Assembly: GCF_000721605.1 (NCBI RefSeq)
Contig: NZ_JOIZ01000007.1
Span: 186,001-250,000 of the forward strand
Length of the DNA stretch: 64,000 nt
DNA from: Streptomyces sp. NRRL S-37
GTDB taxonomy: Bacteria > Actinomycetota > Actinomycetes > Streptomycetales > Streptomycetaceae
Direction: 5' to 3'
Part shown: piece by piece, positions 38,524 to 48,145 of the stretch
How positions within the stretch are numbered: the first letter of the stretch is position 1
How the letters are laid out: every line of letters starts with the position of its first letter
Made by a program: the position numbers and the translations under genes
Notes under the pieces: generated by a model
The model's database searches: none
What the model saw: only the letters and a program-made list of their open reading frames with translations
Told to the model about the DNA's origin: nothing

Positions 38524-40110
38524 ATGGGGTCAGTGGGCCCGGTGCGGGCCGGGGGGCGACGCAGGGCATCACGCGGTGGTGAGGTGCCGTCGGGGCTGCT
38601 GCCGGTGCCGCCGACGGACAGGGAGAAGTACGCCTACACGCGCCGGCACTTATGGATCCTGACGGTCAGTTCACTGGTCAGCTTCTGCTGCCTGGCGGTC
38701 AGCCAGGTCAAGCTGGCGCGGGCCGCGCCGCTGCTGTGGGCGTACACGCCGCTGCTCGCCTTCACGGTCGTCTACTACCTGGTGTCGCTCCGGGTGAACG
38801 GTTTCAGCCGTGACTTCGACATCGCCCGCCACAAGCGGCTGGTCCGTGACTGGCGGCCGGAGACGTACCCCACCGTCGACGTGTTCCTGCCCGTCTGCGG
38901 TGAGCCCATCGAGATCCTGCACAACACCTGGAAGTACGTGCGGGCGATGGCCGACCACTACCCGGGCGTCTGCCTCCCGTTCGTGCTGGACGACGGTGCC
39001 AGCAGCGAACTGGAGGCGATGGCACGGGACTTCGGCTTCCGCTACGGGACCCGCGAGAACCGCGGCTGGTTCAAGAAGGCGGGCAACCTGCACTTCGGGC
39101 TGGCCCGGTCCGACGGCGAGTACGTCCTGATCCTCGACGCCGACTTCACACCGCGCGCCGACCTGCTCCAGGAGCTCCTGCCGTACATGGCGTCGGATCC
39201 GCGCACCGGCATCGTCCAGTCGCCGCAGTACTTCCGGGTCCTGGACGCGCAGAACTGGATCGAGCGTGGCGCGGGCGCCGTGCAGGAGCTGTTCTACCGG
39301 TCCGTGCAGGTTTCCCGGCAGGGCAGCGACGGCGCCATCTGCGTGGGCAGTTGCGCCGTCTACCGGCGCGCGGCCCTGGACGCCAACGGCGGCACCACGC
39401 TGATCGAGCACTCCGAGGACGTGCACACCGGTTTCGACCTGCGCGTCCTCGGCTGGGACCTGCGCTACCTGCCGGTCGCGGTGTCGACGGGCGTGTGCCC
39501 GGACAGCGCGGGCGCCTTCTTCCACCAGCAGTACCGCTGGTGCTCCGGCTCCATGAGCCTGCTGGGCAGCAGGAAGTTCTGGCAGGCCGAGCTCAGACTG
39601 CCGAGCCGCCTGTGCTACCTGTCCGGCTTCTTCTACTACATCCACACGGCGCTGTTCACCTTCGCCGCACCCGTCATCCCGATCGTGCTGCTGCTGGCGA
39701 TGCCGGAGAAGCTCCTGGTCGAGCACCTGGTGCTGGTGCTCCCCAGCATCGTCTACACCACGCTCGTCTTCCCGATGTGGCACAGGGCGCCCTACCGCCT
39801 GGAGGCCTGGGCGGCCCGCATGATGTACGGCTGGGCGCACGTCTTCGCCATCTGGGACATCCTGCGCAGGAACCGCATGGGCTGGCAGCCCACCGGCTCG
39901 TCCGGCGTCAGGAGGAACAAGACCCGGCGCTTCTGGATCGGCATGTGGGTGTGGAGCGGCGGCACCGCCCTGGTGTGGGTGGTCGCCGCGGTGTACCGCA
40001 CGTTCACCATGAACGCCCCGGACTTCGCGCTGATCCTGTCCTCCGGACTCTTCTACGCCCTGGTGGTGGCCCGCGTCCTGGCGCAGCCCCAGGCGGAGGT
40101 GACGGCCTGA
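38524..40110 (+). CDS. GT2 family beta-glycan synthase, cellulose synthase-like
   Basis: This 528-residue membrane processive glycosyltransferase has two membrane segments near residues 45-100. The cytoplasmic catalytic domain carries the D,D,D,QxxRW set: FVLDDGASS, LILDADFTPR, EHSEDVHTG and QQYRWCSGSM. At least four further membrane segments follow. It probably makes a beta-glucan-type surface polymer from UDP-sugars, like CslA of Streptomyces, but no PilZ domain is seen. The next gene overlaps its stop by three bases and encodes a GH26-like lipoprotein, giving a synthesis-plus-trimming pair. Confidence 0.88.
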   Translation: MGSVGPVRAGGRRRASRGGEVPSGLLPVPPTDREKYAYTRRHLWILTVSSLVSFCCLAVSQVKLARAAPLLWAYTPLLAFTVVYYLVSLRVNGFSRDFDIARHKRLVRDWRPETYPTVDVFLPVCGEPIEILHNTWKYVRAMADHYPGVCLPFVLDDGASSELEAMARDFGFRYGTRENRGWFKKAGNLHFGLARSDGEYVLILDADFTPRADLLQELLPYMASDPRTGIVQSPQYFRVLDAQNWIERGAGAVQELFYRSVQVSRQGSDGAICVGSCAVYRRAALDANGGTTLIEHSEDVHTGFDLRVLGWDLRYLPVAVSTGVCPDSAGAFFHQQYRWCSGSMSLLGSRKFWQAELRLPSRLCYLSGFFYYIHTALFTFAAPVIPIVLLLAMPEKLLVEHLVLVLPSIVYTTLVFPMWHRAPYRLEAWAARMMYGWAHVFAIWDILRRNRMGWQPTGSSGVRRNKTRRFWIGMWVWSGGTALVWVVAAVYRTFTMNAPDFALILSSGLFYALVVARVLAQPQAEVTA

Positions 40111-41123
40111 TGCGCCCGCTCTCCCGCACCCGTACGGTGCTGTCCTCCTGCCTGCTCGCGGCCCTGCTGCTCGGCGGCTGCTCGTCACCCGGCGACGAGC
40201 CGGCCCGACCGGACCCGTCCGGCGGCGGCCCGAGCGCCGGAAGCACCAGGAGTACAGAGACGGACGTCCCCTACGACGTCGTACCGCTGCTGAAGCCGGC
40301 GAGGAAATACTTCGGCGCCGCCGTCGAGGGCGCGCCGCACTCGATGAAGGGCGTCGACGCCTACACCGGGATGGTCGGCAAGCAGCCGAACCTGATCGAG
40401 TACTACGCCGCCTGGGGCGACGGTTTCGACGCCGCCGGTGTGCGCGACGCCTGGGCGCGGGGCGCCCTGACGCTGATGTCCTGGGAGCCCTTCGACACCC
40501 CACTGGCCGACATCGCGGCCGGCGAGTCGGACGCCTACGCCAAGGAGTACGCGGCGGCGGTGCGCGAGCTGAACCTGCCCGTCGTGATCTCCTTCGCGGA
40601 CGAGTTCAACGGCCACTGGGAGACGTGGGGCACCGAGCACACCACACCCAAGGAGTACGTGGCCGCCTGGCGGCGCGTGCACGACGTCTTCGTCGACGCC
40701 GGCGCCTCGAACGTCATCTGGGCCTGGTCGCCGAACATCGTCAACCCGGTCAGCGAGGTCGAGCTGGAGCCGTACTACCCGGGCGACGGCTACGTCGACT
40801 GGGTCGGCCTGATCGGCTACTGGACGCGGGAGGAGGACAGCGCCTTCGACAGCGTCTTCGGGCCGACCCGGGACCGGGTCCGCGCCTTCACCGGGAAGCC
40901 GATGCTGCTGCTGGAGACGGCGGCCATGGCCGGCGAGCGGCGGCGGGACGACATCCGCCACCTCTTCGCGGGTGTCACGGCCGACGACGACATGCTCGGC
41001 TTCGTCTGGTTCAACTACGACAAGCGCGCCGACTGGCGGCTGGAGGCGAGCCCCCGGGCGCTGGAGGAGTTCAGGCGCCTGGCCGCCGACGACCGGTTCG
41101 GCTTCGACGTACGGAAGCCGTGA
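40110..41123 (+). CDS. GH26-like glycoside hydrolase lipoprotein
   Basis: This 337-residue protein has a lipoprotein signal (LAALLLGGCSS, lipidated Cys near residue 26), so it is anchored outside the membrane. The domain resembles GH26 endo-glycanases (beta-mannanase or lichenase). The general acid/base glutamate is in ISFADEFNGHWETWG and a likely nucleophile glutamate is in PMLLLETAAMAG. WFNYDKRADWRLEASP ends the barrel. Transcription and translation are coupled to the GT2 gene, so it likely trims or releases the polymer made there. Its stop overlaps the next ATG. Confidence 0.8.
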   Translation: MRPLSRTRTVLSSCLLAALLLGGCSSPGDEPARPDPSGGGPSAGSTRSTETDVPYDVVPLLKPARKYFGAAVEGAPHSMKGVDAYTGMVGKQPNLIEYYAAWGDGFDAAGVRDAWARGALTLMSWEPFDTPLADIAAGESDAYAKEYAAAVRELNLPVVISFADEFNGHWETWGTEHTTPKEYVAAWRRVHDVFVDAGASNVIWAWSPNIVNPVSEVELEPYYPGDGYVDWVGLIGYWTREEDSAFDSVFGPTRDRVRAFTGKPMLLLETAAMAGERRRDDIRHLFAGVTADDDMLGFVWFNYDKRADWRLEASPRALEEFRRLAADDRFGFDVRKP

Positions 41124-42937
41124 TGAGCCGGCACGATCCCCACGCGCCGGGGTCCCACGACCCGTACGCCGAGGAGGGCACGGCCGGCGGCTGGTTCGGC
41201 TCCGACGGGTTCGTACCGCGGCGGCCGGGCGATCCGCAGGACGGGTACGGTCACGGCTACAGCTACGACGCCCGGACCTACCCGTACCAGCAACAGCCGT
41301 ACCGGCCCGGCATCCCGGGGCAGCCGCAGGGCGACCACGACGACCGGCCGACCCGCGCGCTGCGGGTCGTGGCGGAACGGGCGCCGGCCGAGCCGGGCTA
41401 CCACGTACCCGGCACCCCCGAGGCGAGCTGGGCCCTGGCCGCCGGCAGACGGCGGGCCTGGATCAGCCGGGCCGTGCTGCTGTGCGTCCTGGCCGTCCAG
41501 GCCGCGCTCTCGCTGCGGCTGTCCAACACCGCCTTCCAGGACGAGGCCCTGTACCTGGCGGCCGGGCACGCCGAGCTCGACCACCTGCTGCACGGCACCC
41601 CGCTCCCGAGGGACTACGCGGCGTACTTCTCCGGCTCGCCGCAGCTCTACCCGGTGCTCGCCGCGCTCGTGGACGGACGGTTCGGGCTCGCGGGGGCACG
41701 GTCGCTGAGCCTGGTGTTCATGCTCGCCACCACCGGGCTGCTGTACTCCCTCACCCGCCGCCTGTTCAACGAGCGGGCGGCCCTGGCCGCGGCGGCGCTG
41801 TTCGCGGTGCTGCACTCGACCGTCGTCATGGGCCACTACGCCACCTACGACGCCGCCGCCGTGTTCCTGCTGGCGCTCGCCACCTGGATCGTCGTCCGCA
41901 CCGACCGGGCGCCCGCCGCGGCCGTGCTGCTCGCCGCGCCCGTGGCGGTCCTGGCCGTCGGCGTGAAGTACGCGGCCGCGCTGTACCTGCCGACCGTCGT
42001 CGTGCTGGCCCTGCTCACCGCCCGGCCCCGCCGGGGCGTCGGGCCGGCGGTCGGGCGGACGGTGCTGCTCGGCCTGGGCATCGGCGCGCTCCTCGCGGCC
42101 GGCGTGTACGCCACCGACCTGGTGGCCGGCGTACGGCAGACCACCACCGACCGTGAGCACGGCACCGACGGCGCCGGCTTCCTGCTGCGGCGGTCGGCGG
42201 AGTGGGGCGGCCTGATGTTCCTCACCGCCGTCGGCGGCGCCGTCTCCTACGTCCGGCGCAGCCGTATGCACGAGTCGCCCCTCGCACGGAAGCTGGACGA
42301 CCCCGGCCGGCGCCGGCGGGCCCTGCTCGGGCTGGTGCTGTGCGGCACGGCGGTGCTCGCGCCCGCCTACCAGGTGTATCTGGCCACCCAGGTGTCGCTG
42401 TTCAAGCACGTCGGCTTCGGGCTGCTCTTCGCCGCGCCCATGGCCGGGGTCGGCGTGACCCGCCTGGTGGGCGCGCACTTCCGGTACCCGCAGCTCGGCA
42501 TCATGCTGTGGACGGCGATGCTCTGCCTGGGCATTGTGCAGGCGGACTGGCGGTTCGCCCTCTGGCCCGACTCCTCGAAGATGGTCCGGGCCGTCGAGCC
42601 CTACATGAACTCCCGGGGCCACTACCTCAGTTCCACGCCCGAGGTGCCCCTCTACTACTTCCGCGAGAAGACCACGCACCGTCAGTGGCAGAGCGTCTTC
42701 GGCATGGAGTACACGGACGGGAAGGGCAGGTACTTCTCCGGGGACGACGCCTACCGGGCGGCGCTGCGCGACGGCGAATTCGACCTGATCGTCCTCGACG
42801 GGCTCACCAACCCGCGGGTGGACGACATCGTCGCGGAGGCGGTCAGGGGCAATCCGCACTACCGGCTCCTGGCCGACCTGCCGTTCCGCAACTCCGCCGG
42901 CACCGGCGAGTACCGGATCTGGATCAAGACCTCCTGA
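41123..42937 (+). CDS. GT39-like membrane glycosyltransferase
   Basis: The 604-residue protein has a 110-residue Pro/Tyr/Gly-rich cytoplasmic N-terminus, about ten to twelve membrane helices and a C-terminal extracytoplasmic part. The first outer loop holds FQDEALYLAAGH, the Asp-Glu pair expected in polyprenyl-phosphate-sugar transferases (GT39/ArnT/PMT types). It is third in the cluster and overlaps the GH26-like gene. It may attach sugars to the polymer or to a protein. The C-terminus (VLDGLTNPRVDDIVAEAVRG) lacks known motifs. Confidence 0.78.
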   Translation: MSRHDPHAPGSHDPYAEEGTAGGWFGSDGFVPRRPGDPQDGYGHGYSYDARTYPYQQQPYRPGIPGQPQGDHDDRPTRALRVVAERAPAEPGYHVPGTPEASWALAAGRRRAWISRAVLLCVLAVQAALSLRLSNTAFQDEALYLAAGHAELDHLLHGTPLPRDYAAYFSGSPQLYPVLAALVDGRFGLAGARSLSLVFMLATTGLLYSLTRRLFNERAALAAAALFAVLHSTVVMGHYATYDAAAVFLLALATWIVVRTDRAPAAAVLLAAPVAVLAVGVKYAAALYLPTVVVLALLTARPRRGVGPAVGRTVLLGLGIGALLAAGVYATDLVAGVRQTTTDREHGTDGAGFLLRRSAEWGGLMFLTAVGGAVSYVRRSRMHESPLARKLDDPGRRRRALLGLVLCGTAVLAPAYQVYLATQVSLFKHVGFGLLFAAPMAGVGVTRLVGAHFRYPQLGIMLWTAMLCLGIVQADWRFALWPDSSKMVRAVEPYMNSRGHYLSSTPEVPLYYFREKTTHRQWQSVFGMEYTDGKGRYFSGDDAYRAALRDGEFDLIVLDGLTNPRVDDIVAEAVRGNPHYRLLADLPFRNSAGTGEYRIWIKTS

Positions 42938-42948
42938 GCGCCGGGCGG

Positions 42949-43836
42949 CTACTCCTCGGCTGCCGCCGACGCCTGGGCCACGCCCCGGCGGCGGATCTGG
43001 CGGAACGTGAACTCCTGGAGGTCGTCGCCCGTGGCGAAGACGGCCGTGTCCTTCGTCGTCACGTTCTTGCCGTTCGTGAAGCCGGCGATGGTGAAGTAGG
43101 CGTATCGGCCGTAGGAGTTGGTGGTGGAGCGGCAGACCGCGCCGGAGCAGAAGTCCTTGACGCCGCCGCCCGACAGCGACTTGACGATGCTCTTCTTGTC
43201 GGCCTGCTGCTTGGCCTTGAGCGCCTGGGCCTCGGTGTCGAAGACGGCCACGCCGACCGTCACCGCCATGCCGTCCTTGGTGTAGGTGACCCGGATCAGG
43301 CGGGTGCAGTCGTTGTCGTTCAGGACCTTCGGGAGCGTGGCCTTCGCGGCCGAGGCGCAGTTCCCGGTGTCCGCCGTCGGGCCCTTCTTGTACACCGTCT
43401 CGCCCATGGTGAGCTGGGTGCCGGGGAAGAGGATGTCGGGGCTCAGCGGGGCCTTGTCCTTCTTCGCGCTGTCGACGAAGTCCTTCGGGTCCAGCGGTGG
43501 CGGGGCGCTCGTCGGGGCGAACGACGGGGCCGTGCCCGTCGGGCTCGGGATGTCGAAGTCGGTGGCCCCGGGCACCTGGGAGGAGGTGCCCGGCGAGGCC
43601 TCGTCGCTGCCGTTCGCCGAGACGACGGCGACCGCCACGGCCGTGCCTATCGCGACGGTGGCGAGCACCCCGCCGCCTATGAACAGCAGCCGGCGCCGCT
43701 TGGCGCGGGCCTCGGAGGCGTCGGCGAGCGCGGCCCAGTCGGGTGACTCACCCGAGCCGCCACCGCTCCAGGGCTGCTGGGAATTCGGTTTCCAGGGATC
43801 CCACTGTTGTTGAGGTCCCCCCTGCCCAAAACTCAT
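42949..43836 (-). CDS. hypothetical membrane-anchored protein
   Basis: The 295-residue protein has a Gln/Pro/Gly-rich cytoplasmic N-terminus and a single membrane segment near residues 65-85 (LLFIGGGVLATVAIGTAVAV). A Ser/Thr/Pro linker and an extracytoplasmic domain with four cysteines follow (GNCASAAKA, DNDCTRLI, VKDFCSGAVCRS). I do not recognise the family. It converges with the polysaccharide cluster, the two stops being 12 bases apart. ATG 43836 was chosen before MSFGQGG; ATG 43845 is also in frame. Confidence 0.72.
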   Translation of the reverse strand: MSFGQGGPQQQWDPWKPNSQQPWSGGGSGESPDWAALADASEARAKRRRLLFIGGGVLATVAIGTAVAVAVVSANGSDEASPGTSSQVPGATDFDIPSPTGTAPSFAPTSAPPPLDPKDFVDSAKKDKAPLSPDILFPGTQLTMGETVYKKGPTADTGNCASAAKATLPKVLNDNDCTRLIRVTYTKDGMAVTVGVAVFDTEAQALKAKQQADKKSIVKSLSGGGVKDFCSGAVCRSTTNSYGRYAYFTIAGFTNGKNVTTKDTAVFATGDDLQEFTFRQIRRRGVAQASAAAEE

Positions 43837-43837
43837 G

Positions 43838-44412
43838 GGGCGCATCTTAGACGGGGCGCCGGGTGTGCTGGTCCCCGCCAACGGGGCCCGGTGGCCCTGG
43901 CGTTGCCCGCACGGCGACGGGCAAAAGCGACATCTCCGGGTGGTTGGTGCGCCCCGCGGGCGGGCCCCCGCGGGCCGGACTCGCGGCGGTGCCGGGGGTG
44001 CTGACGGGACGTACGGTGCTGGTGACCTCGGACGGAGGGGCGGACGACGCGATCGTCGTGGACGCCGGGCGGACCCGGCCGGCCGGGTCCGCCGTACGAC
44101 GGCCGGCGCTTCCCCTGTTTTCCGGACGCGGTCGTGGCCGCCGCCCCGCGGGCGTCGCCGCCACGGTCCGTGCGCGACGAGGCCTCGCCGACGGCGGTGC
44201 TGCCCCGGCTCGGCGTGCCCGGTCTCCCGCCCCTCCTGCGGCCACTGTCTCCCGGTCGTCCTGCCGCCGCTGCTCGCCGGTCTGCCGTACGCCGGGTCTT
44301 CCGGGACGCCTTCACGCCGTGTGCACCGACGGTGACGGTGGCGTACCGCCGCGTACGGGGGGCGGGGCGCGGACGGTCCGGGCGGGGTGCCGGGGGAGCG
44401 GGGTACGGCCGT
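43838..44412 (+). pseudogene. probable decayed gene upstream of rplM
   Basis: Within this 575-base stretch different plus frames show strong GC in third positions in turn. The first is LTGRTVLVTSDGGADDAIVV around 43990-44090. The second is RDEASPTAVLPRLGVPGLPP around 44150-44240. The last is VRRVFRDAFTPCAPTVTVAY around 44290-44350. No single frame spans the region, so it reads like one gene with two or more frameshifts. The family is not recognised. It could also be noncoding GC-rich sequence. Confidence 0.3.
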
Positions 44413-44445
44413 GGGGCCGGCGCAGCCCGCCGGGGCGGAGCCGTT

Positions 44446-44475
44446 TTGACCCGCCCGGCCGGGGGCGGGTATTCT
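44446..44475 (+). promoter_or_regulatory. rplM-rpsI promoter
   Basis: TTGACC (44446-44451), an 18-base spacer and TATTCT (44470-44475) make one of the clearest promoters in the window. The leader of about 175 bases to the rplM GTG contains GGTCC-ACC-GGACC, a small inverted repeat. Confidence 0.6.
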
Positions 44476-44656
44476 GCGTTTTCGTTGTGTGTAGTGGCTT
44501 GCTCATTCTCACGTGAGGGGCCCTTACACCGGTCCACCGGACCGATGACCAGCGACCAGCATCCGGTTTGCGTCACCGAGATGCGGTCAAGGCTGTCGTG
44601 ATCGTCTTCGGTGACCTTGTCAGGACCATTCACTGAAGAAGCGAAGGCTACGAACC

Positions 44657-45100
44657 GTGCGTACGTACAGCCCCAAGCCCGGCGATGTGACGCGCCAGTG
44701 GCACGTCATCGACGCTCAGGACGTCGTCCTGGGTCGTCTGGCCTCCACTGCGGCCTCCATCCTGCGCGGCAAGCACAAGCCGATCTACGCGCCCCATGTC
44801 GACACCGGTGACTTCGTCATCATCATCAACGCCGACAAGGTGCACCTCTCCGGCAACAAGCGGACCCAGAAGATGGCGTACCGCCACTCGGGCTACCCGG
44901 GCGGTCTGCGCTCCGTCCGCTACGACGAGCTGCTGGCGAAGAACCCCGAGAAGGCCATCGAGAAGGCCGTCAAGGGCATGCTCCCCAAGAACACCCTGGG
45001 CCGTCAGATGCTCTCGAAGCTGAAGGTCTACTCGGGCGACCAGCACCCGCACGCTGCCCAGCAGCCGGTGCCGTTCGAGATCACCCAGGTCGCGCAGTAA
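44657..45100 (+). CDS. rplM: ribosomal protein uL13
   Basis: A 147-residue 50S early-assembly protein. [20 protein letters not shown] and the middle [20 protein letters not shown] identify it. It starts at GTG 44657 and is cotranscribed with rpsI, 42 bases downstream, from the promoter at 44446. Confidence 0.98.
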   Translation: MRTYSPKPGDVTRQWHVIDAQDVVLGRLASTAASILRGKHKPIYAPHVDTGDFVIIINADKVHLSGNKRTQKMAYRHSGYPGGLRSVRYDELLAKNPEKAIEKAVKGMLPKNTLGRQMLSKLKVYSGDQHPHAAQQPVPFEITQVAQ

Positions 45101-45142
45101 GTCCGGCCACCCCCTAAGACTGAACAGAATCTGAGGAGAATC

Positions 45143-45655
45143 GTGGCCGAGACCACTGCCGAGCAGCCGCTCGAAGAGCTTGACATCGACAGCTACACCA
45201 CCGAGTCCGAGGTGCCCGTCGAGGGCGAGTACACCTCGGAGTCCATGGCCTCCCGCTTCGGTGAGCCCCAGCCGGCCGCCGGCCTGGGCCGCCGCAAGAA
45301 CGCCATCGCCCGCGTCCGGATCGTCCCGGGCACCGGCAAGTGGAAGATCAACGGTCGCACCCTCGAGGACTACTTCCCGAACAAGGTGCACCAGCAGGAA
45401 GTCAACGAGCCCTTCAAGGTGCTCGAGCTCGAGGGCCGCTACGACGTCATCGCCCGCATCGCGGGTGGCGGTGTCTCCGGTCAGGCCGGTGCGCTCCGTC
45501 TCGGTGTCGCCCGCGCGCTGAACGAGGCGGACGTCGACAACAACCGCGGCCCGCTGAAGAAGGCCGGCTTCCTCCGGCGCGACGACCGTGCGGTCGAGCG
45601 CAAGAAGGCCGGTCTCAAGAAGGCCCGTAAGGCCCCGCAGTACAGCAAGCGCTAA
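45143..45655 (+). CDS. rpsI: ribosomal protein uS9 with acidic N-terminal extension
   Basis: A 170-residue 30S protein whose basic C-terminus ([17 protein letters not shown]) reaches the P-site tRNA. The core begins near residue 45 ([20 protein letters not shown]). The first 40 residues are acidic ([18 protein letters not shown]) and absent from E. coli, a feature of actinomycetes. GAGGAGAATC precedes the GTG. A clear terminator follows. Confidence 0.98.
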   Translation: MAETTAEQPLEELDIDSYTTESEVPVEGEYTSESMASRFGEPQPAAGLGRRKNAIARVRIVPGTGKWKINGRTLEDYFPNKVHQQEVNEPFKVLELEGRYDVIARIAGGGVSGQAGALRLGVARALNEADVDNNRGPLKKAGFLRRDDRAVERKKAGLKKARKAPQYSKR

Positions 45656-45680
45656 ATCCCAGGCGCTCGCGCGTACTCCG

Positions 45681-45718
45681 AACGCCCCGGCGGCACGCCA
45701 CAGTGCTGTCGGGGCGTT
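45681..45718 (+). terminator. terminator after rpsI
   Basis: AACGCCCCG (45681-45689) pairs with CGGGGCGTT (45710-45718), with further pairing of CGGCAC and GTGCTG inside. It is followed by TCGTTTATTC, a U-rich tail unusual in this GC-rich genome, so this is a good intrinsic terminator. Confidence 0.82.
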
Positions 45719-45963
45719 CGTTTATTCATCGCTGTGGGCGTATAACGGCACAAGGCGCTCAAAGGCTAATGTGATCGGATGGTCGGGCATGTCGCTACGG
45801 CGGACGCCCGGAGGCGCGGAACGCGGAGCCGCACGCGCCTCACGACCGTCGAACACATCACCAGCTCCGTCAGCGGTACGCCCGGCGACCGCGCGGACGG
45901 GCCCAGCGCCCCGGCACGGCCTCGGCGACGGCTTTCGATACTGACGCACCCTCAGGAGGACAA

Positions 45964-47322
45964 GTGGGACGACTCTTCGGCACGGACGGCGTGCGCGGTG
46001 TCGCCAACGCGGACCTGACGGCGGAGATGGCGCTCGGCCTGTCCGTCGCCGCCGCGCACGTACTGGCCGAGGCGGGCACGTTCGAAGGACACCGGCCCAC
46101 CGCCGTGGTCGGACGTGACCCACGCGCGTCCGGAGAGTTCCTGGAGGCCGCCGTCGTCGCGGGCCTCGCCAGCGCGGGCGTGGACGTCCTGCGGGTCGGC
46201 GTGCTGCCGACACCGGCCGTGGCGCACCTCACCGGCGCGCTCGGCGCCGATCTCGGCGTCATGCTCTCCGCCAGCCACAACGCCATGCCGGACAACGGCA
46301 TCAAGTTCTTCGCCCGCGGCGGCCACAAGCTCGCCGACGAGCTGGAGGACCGCATCGAGTCCGTGTACGAGGAGCACCGCACCGGCGCCCCCTGGGACCG
46401 CCCGACCGGCGCCGGCGTCGGCCGCGTACGGGACTACGAGGAGGGGGCCGACCGTTACGTCGCCCACCTCGTCGACGTCCTCCCGAACCGGCTGGACGGT
46501 CTGAGGATCGTCCTCGACGAGGCGCACGGCGCCGCCGCGAAGGTCTCCCCGGAGGCGTTCACCCGGGCCGGGGCCGAGGTCGTCACCATCGGTGCCGACC
46601 CGGACGGGCTCAACATCAACGACGGCTGCGGCTCGACCCACCTCGACCTGCTGAAGGCCGCGGTCGTCGAGCACGGGGCCGCGCTGGGCATCGCCCACGA
46701 CGGCGACGCCGACCGGTGCCTGGCCGTGGACCACACCGGCGAGGAGGTCGACGGCGACCAGATCCTCGCCGTGCTCGCGCTGGCGATGCGGGAGCGTTCC
46801 GCACTGCGCTCCGACACCGTCGTCGCGACCGTGATGTCCAACCTCGGCTTCAAGCTCGCCATGGAGCGCGAGGGCATCCGGTTCGTACAGACCGCGGTCG
46901 GCGACCGGTACGTGCTGGAGGAGATGAAGGAGAAGGGCTACGCCCTCGGCGGCGAGCAGTCCGGCCACGTCATCGTCCTCGACCACGCGACGACCGGCGA
47001 CGGCACGCTCACCGGCCTGCTGCTCGCGGCACGGGTCGCCCAGACCGGCCGTACCCTGCGGGACCTGGCCTCGGTGATGGAGCGCCTCCCGCAGGTCCTG
47101 ATCAACGTCCCGGACGTCGACAAGTCCCGCGTGAGGACCTCCGCGGAACTCACCGCGGCCGTCACCGAGGCCGAACGCGAACTGGGCGGGACGGGCCGCG
47201 TCCTCCTCCGTCCCTCCGGCACGGAACCCCTGGTCCGCGTCATGGTCGAGGCCGCGGACATCGACCAGGCCCGCTCGGTCGCGAGCCGCCTGGCGGACGC
47301 GGTGAAGTCGGCGCTGGGATAG
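45964..47322 (+). CDS. glmM: phosphoglucosamine mutase
   Basis: This enzyme interconverts glucosamine-6-phosphate and glucosamine-1-phosphate on the way to UDP-GlcNAc for peptidoglycan. The 452-residue protein has the start [11 protein letters not shown] and the phosphoserine loop in [13 protein letters not shown]. The metal loop is [13 protein letters not shown], the sugar-binding segment is GGEQSGHVI and the phosphate-binding end is [19 protein letters not shown] 45964 follows AGGAGGACAA. glmS, the preceding step, lies about 9 kb away in the same direction. Confidence 0.97.
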   Translation: MGRLFGTDGVRGVANADLTAEMALGLSVAAAHVLAEAGTFEGHRPTAVVGRDPRASGEFLEAAVVAGLASAGVDVLRVGVLPTPAVAHLTGALGADLGVMLSASHNAMPDNGIKFFARGGHKLADELEDRIESVYEEHRTGAPWDRPTGAGVGRVRDYEEGADRYVAHLVDVLPNRLDGLRIVLDEAHGAAAKVSPEAFTRAGAEVVTIGADPDGLNINDGCGSTHLDLLKAAVVEHGAALGIAHDGDADRCLAVDHTGEEVDGDQILAVLALAMRERSALRSDTVVATVMSNLGFKLAMEREGIRFVQTAVGDRYVLEEMKEKGYALGGEQSGHVIVLDHATTGDGTLTGLLLAARVAQTGRTLRDLASVMERLPQVLINVPDVDKSRVRTSAELTAAVTEAERELGGTGRVLLRPSGTEPLVRVMVEAADIDQARSVASRLADAVKSALG

Positions 47323-47342
47323 TCCCCAGGGTGTTCCGGCGC

Positions 47343-47386
47343 GGCCCGGTGGAGCGGGGCGGGTACTCTCCCCGCTCCACCGGGCC
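47343..47386. terminator. 17-bp perfect hairpin between glmM and the immunity gene
   Basis: A perfect 17-base inverted repeat (47343-47359 and 47370-47386) with loop CGGGTACTCT lies between the stops of two convergent genes. It is the strongest hairpin of its kind in the window and should end both transcripts. Confidence 0.88.
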
Positions 47387-47401
47387 GGTTCCGGTCCGTG
47401 A

Positions 47402-48145
47402 TCAGATCTGCCGGTCCCCCTGCCAGGTGACCGACGTCATCGCGTCGAGACCTCCGTGGGCCAAGCCCTTGTAGGTCACCGTCCGGGCGGGGCCGAGTTC
47501 GTGCGCGACCCGTTGCGCCAGCTCCATCCCCTGGTGGAACAGCCGCTGCCACACGGTGTCGTACTTCCCCTCTTCCCGGTCCCGCAGGTCCAGGTTGAGG
47601 GTGGTGTCGATCTCGTCCGCCCAGGCGCGGAGCGAGGAGACGAGTCCGTCGGACAGGTCCAGGCCTGCGGCGGGATCGTCGGGGAAGAAGTCCCCGAACC
47701 CGTCCGAGCGGAGCGGACCGAACTTGTACTCGCCCTCGACCGTGATGTGGACGGGGTGCGGTGGCGCGTCGTGTTCGTCGCGTTCCCAGTGCAGGCGGTC
47801 ACAGCCCCAGCACACCCACGTCGTCGTCCGGTGACGCTCGTTCCGGTAGCGCACCACCCATGACGGTCCGAGCCGCCGGGCCAGACGCCGGGCGACCACC
47901 AAGCCCTGCCCGGCGTGCTGACGCAGGTCCGGCCGGGAGGCGAAGCCCTCCGCCGGGCGGGACAGCGACCAGGAGCGCAGCGCGTCGGCCAGGTCCCCGG
48001 GCAGGTCCAGCCGGACGTCGTCCAGCGGGACCCCGCGGGTGAAGGCATCGGGGTCGTCGTGCACGCCGTCGTCCTGCGGCTCGTACAACGGAGACGGCTC
48101 GCCCCGGGCGTGCACGAGGACGTGCCGCGGTTCTTCGAGGGTCAT
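47402..48145 (-). CDS. probable immunity protein, internally duplicated
   Basis: The 247-residue soluble, acidic protein has no signal peptide and so should stay in the cytoplasm. It overlaps the stop of the large toxin-like gene by four bases. Two halves look alike. The first has LDLPGDLADALRSWSLSR and then GQGLVVARRLARRLGPSWVV. The second has LDLSDGLVSSLRAWADEI and then HQGMELAQRVAHELGPARTV. The arrangement (cytoplasmic partner directly after a secreted toxin) is that of immunity genes. I cannot assign it to a named immunity family. Confidence 0.6.
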   Translation of the reverse strand: MTLEEPRHVLVHARGEPSPLYEPQDDGVHDDPDAFTRGVPLDDVRLDLPGDLADALRSWSLSRPAEGFASRPDLRQHAGQGLVVARRLARRLGPSWVVRYRNERHRTTTWVCWGCDRLHWERDEHDAPPHPVHITVEGEYKFGPLRSDGFGDFFPDDPAAGLDLSDGLVSSLRAWADEIDTTLNLDLRDREEGKYDTVWQRLFHQGMELAQRVAHELGPARTVTYKGLAHGGLDAMTSVTWQGDRQI

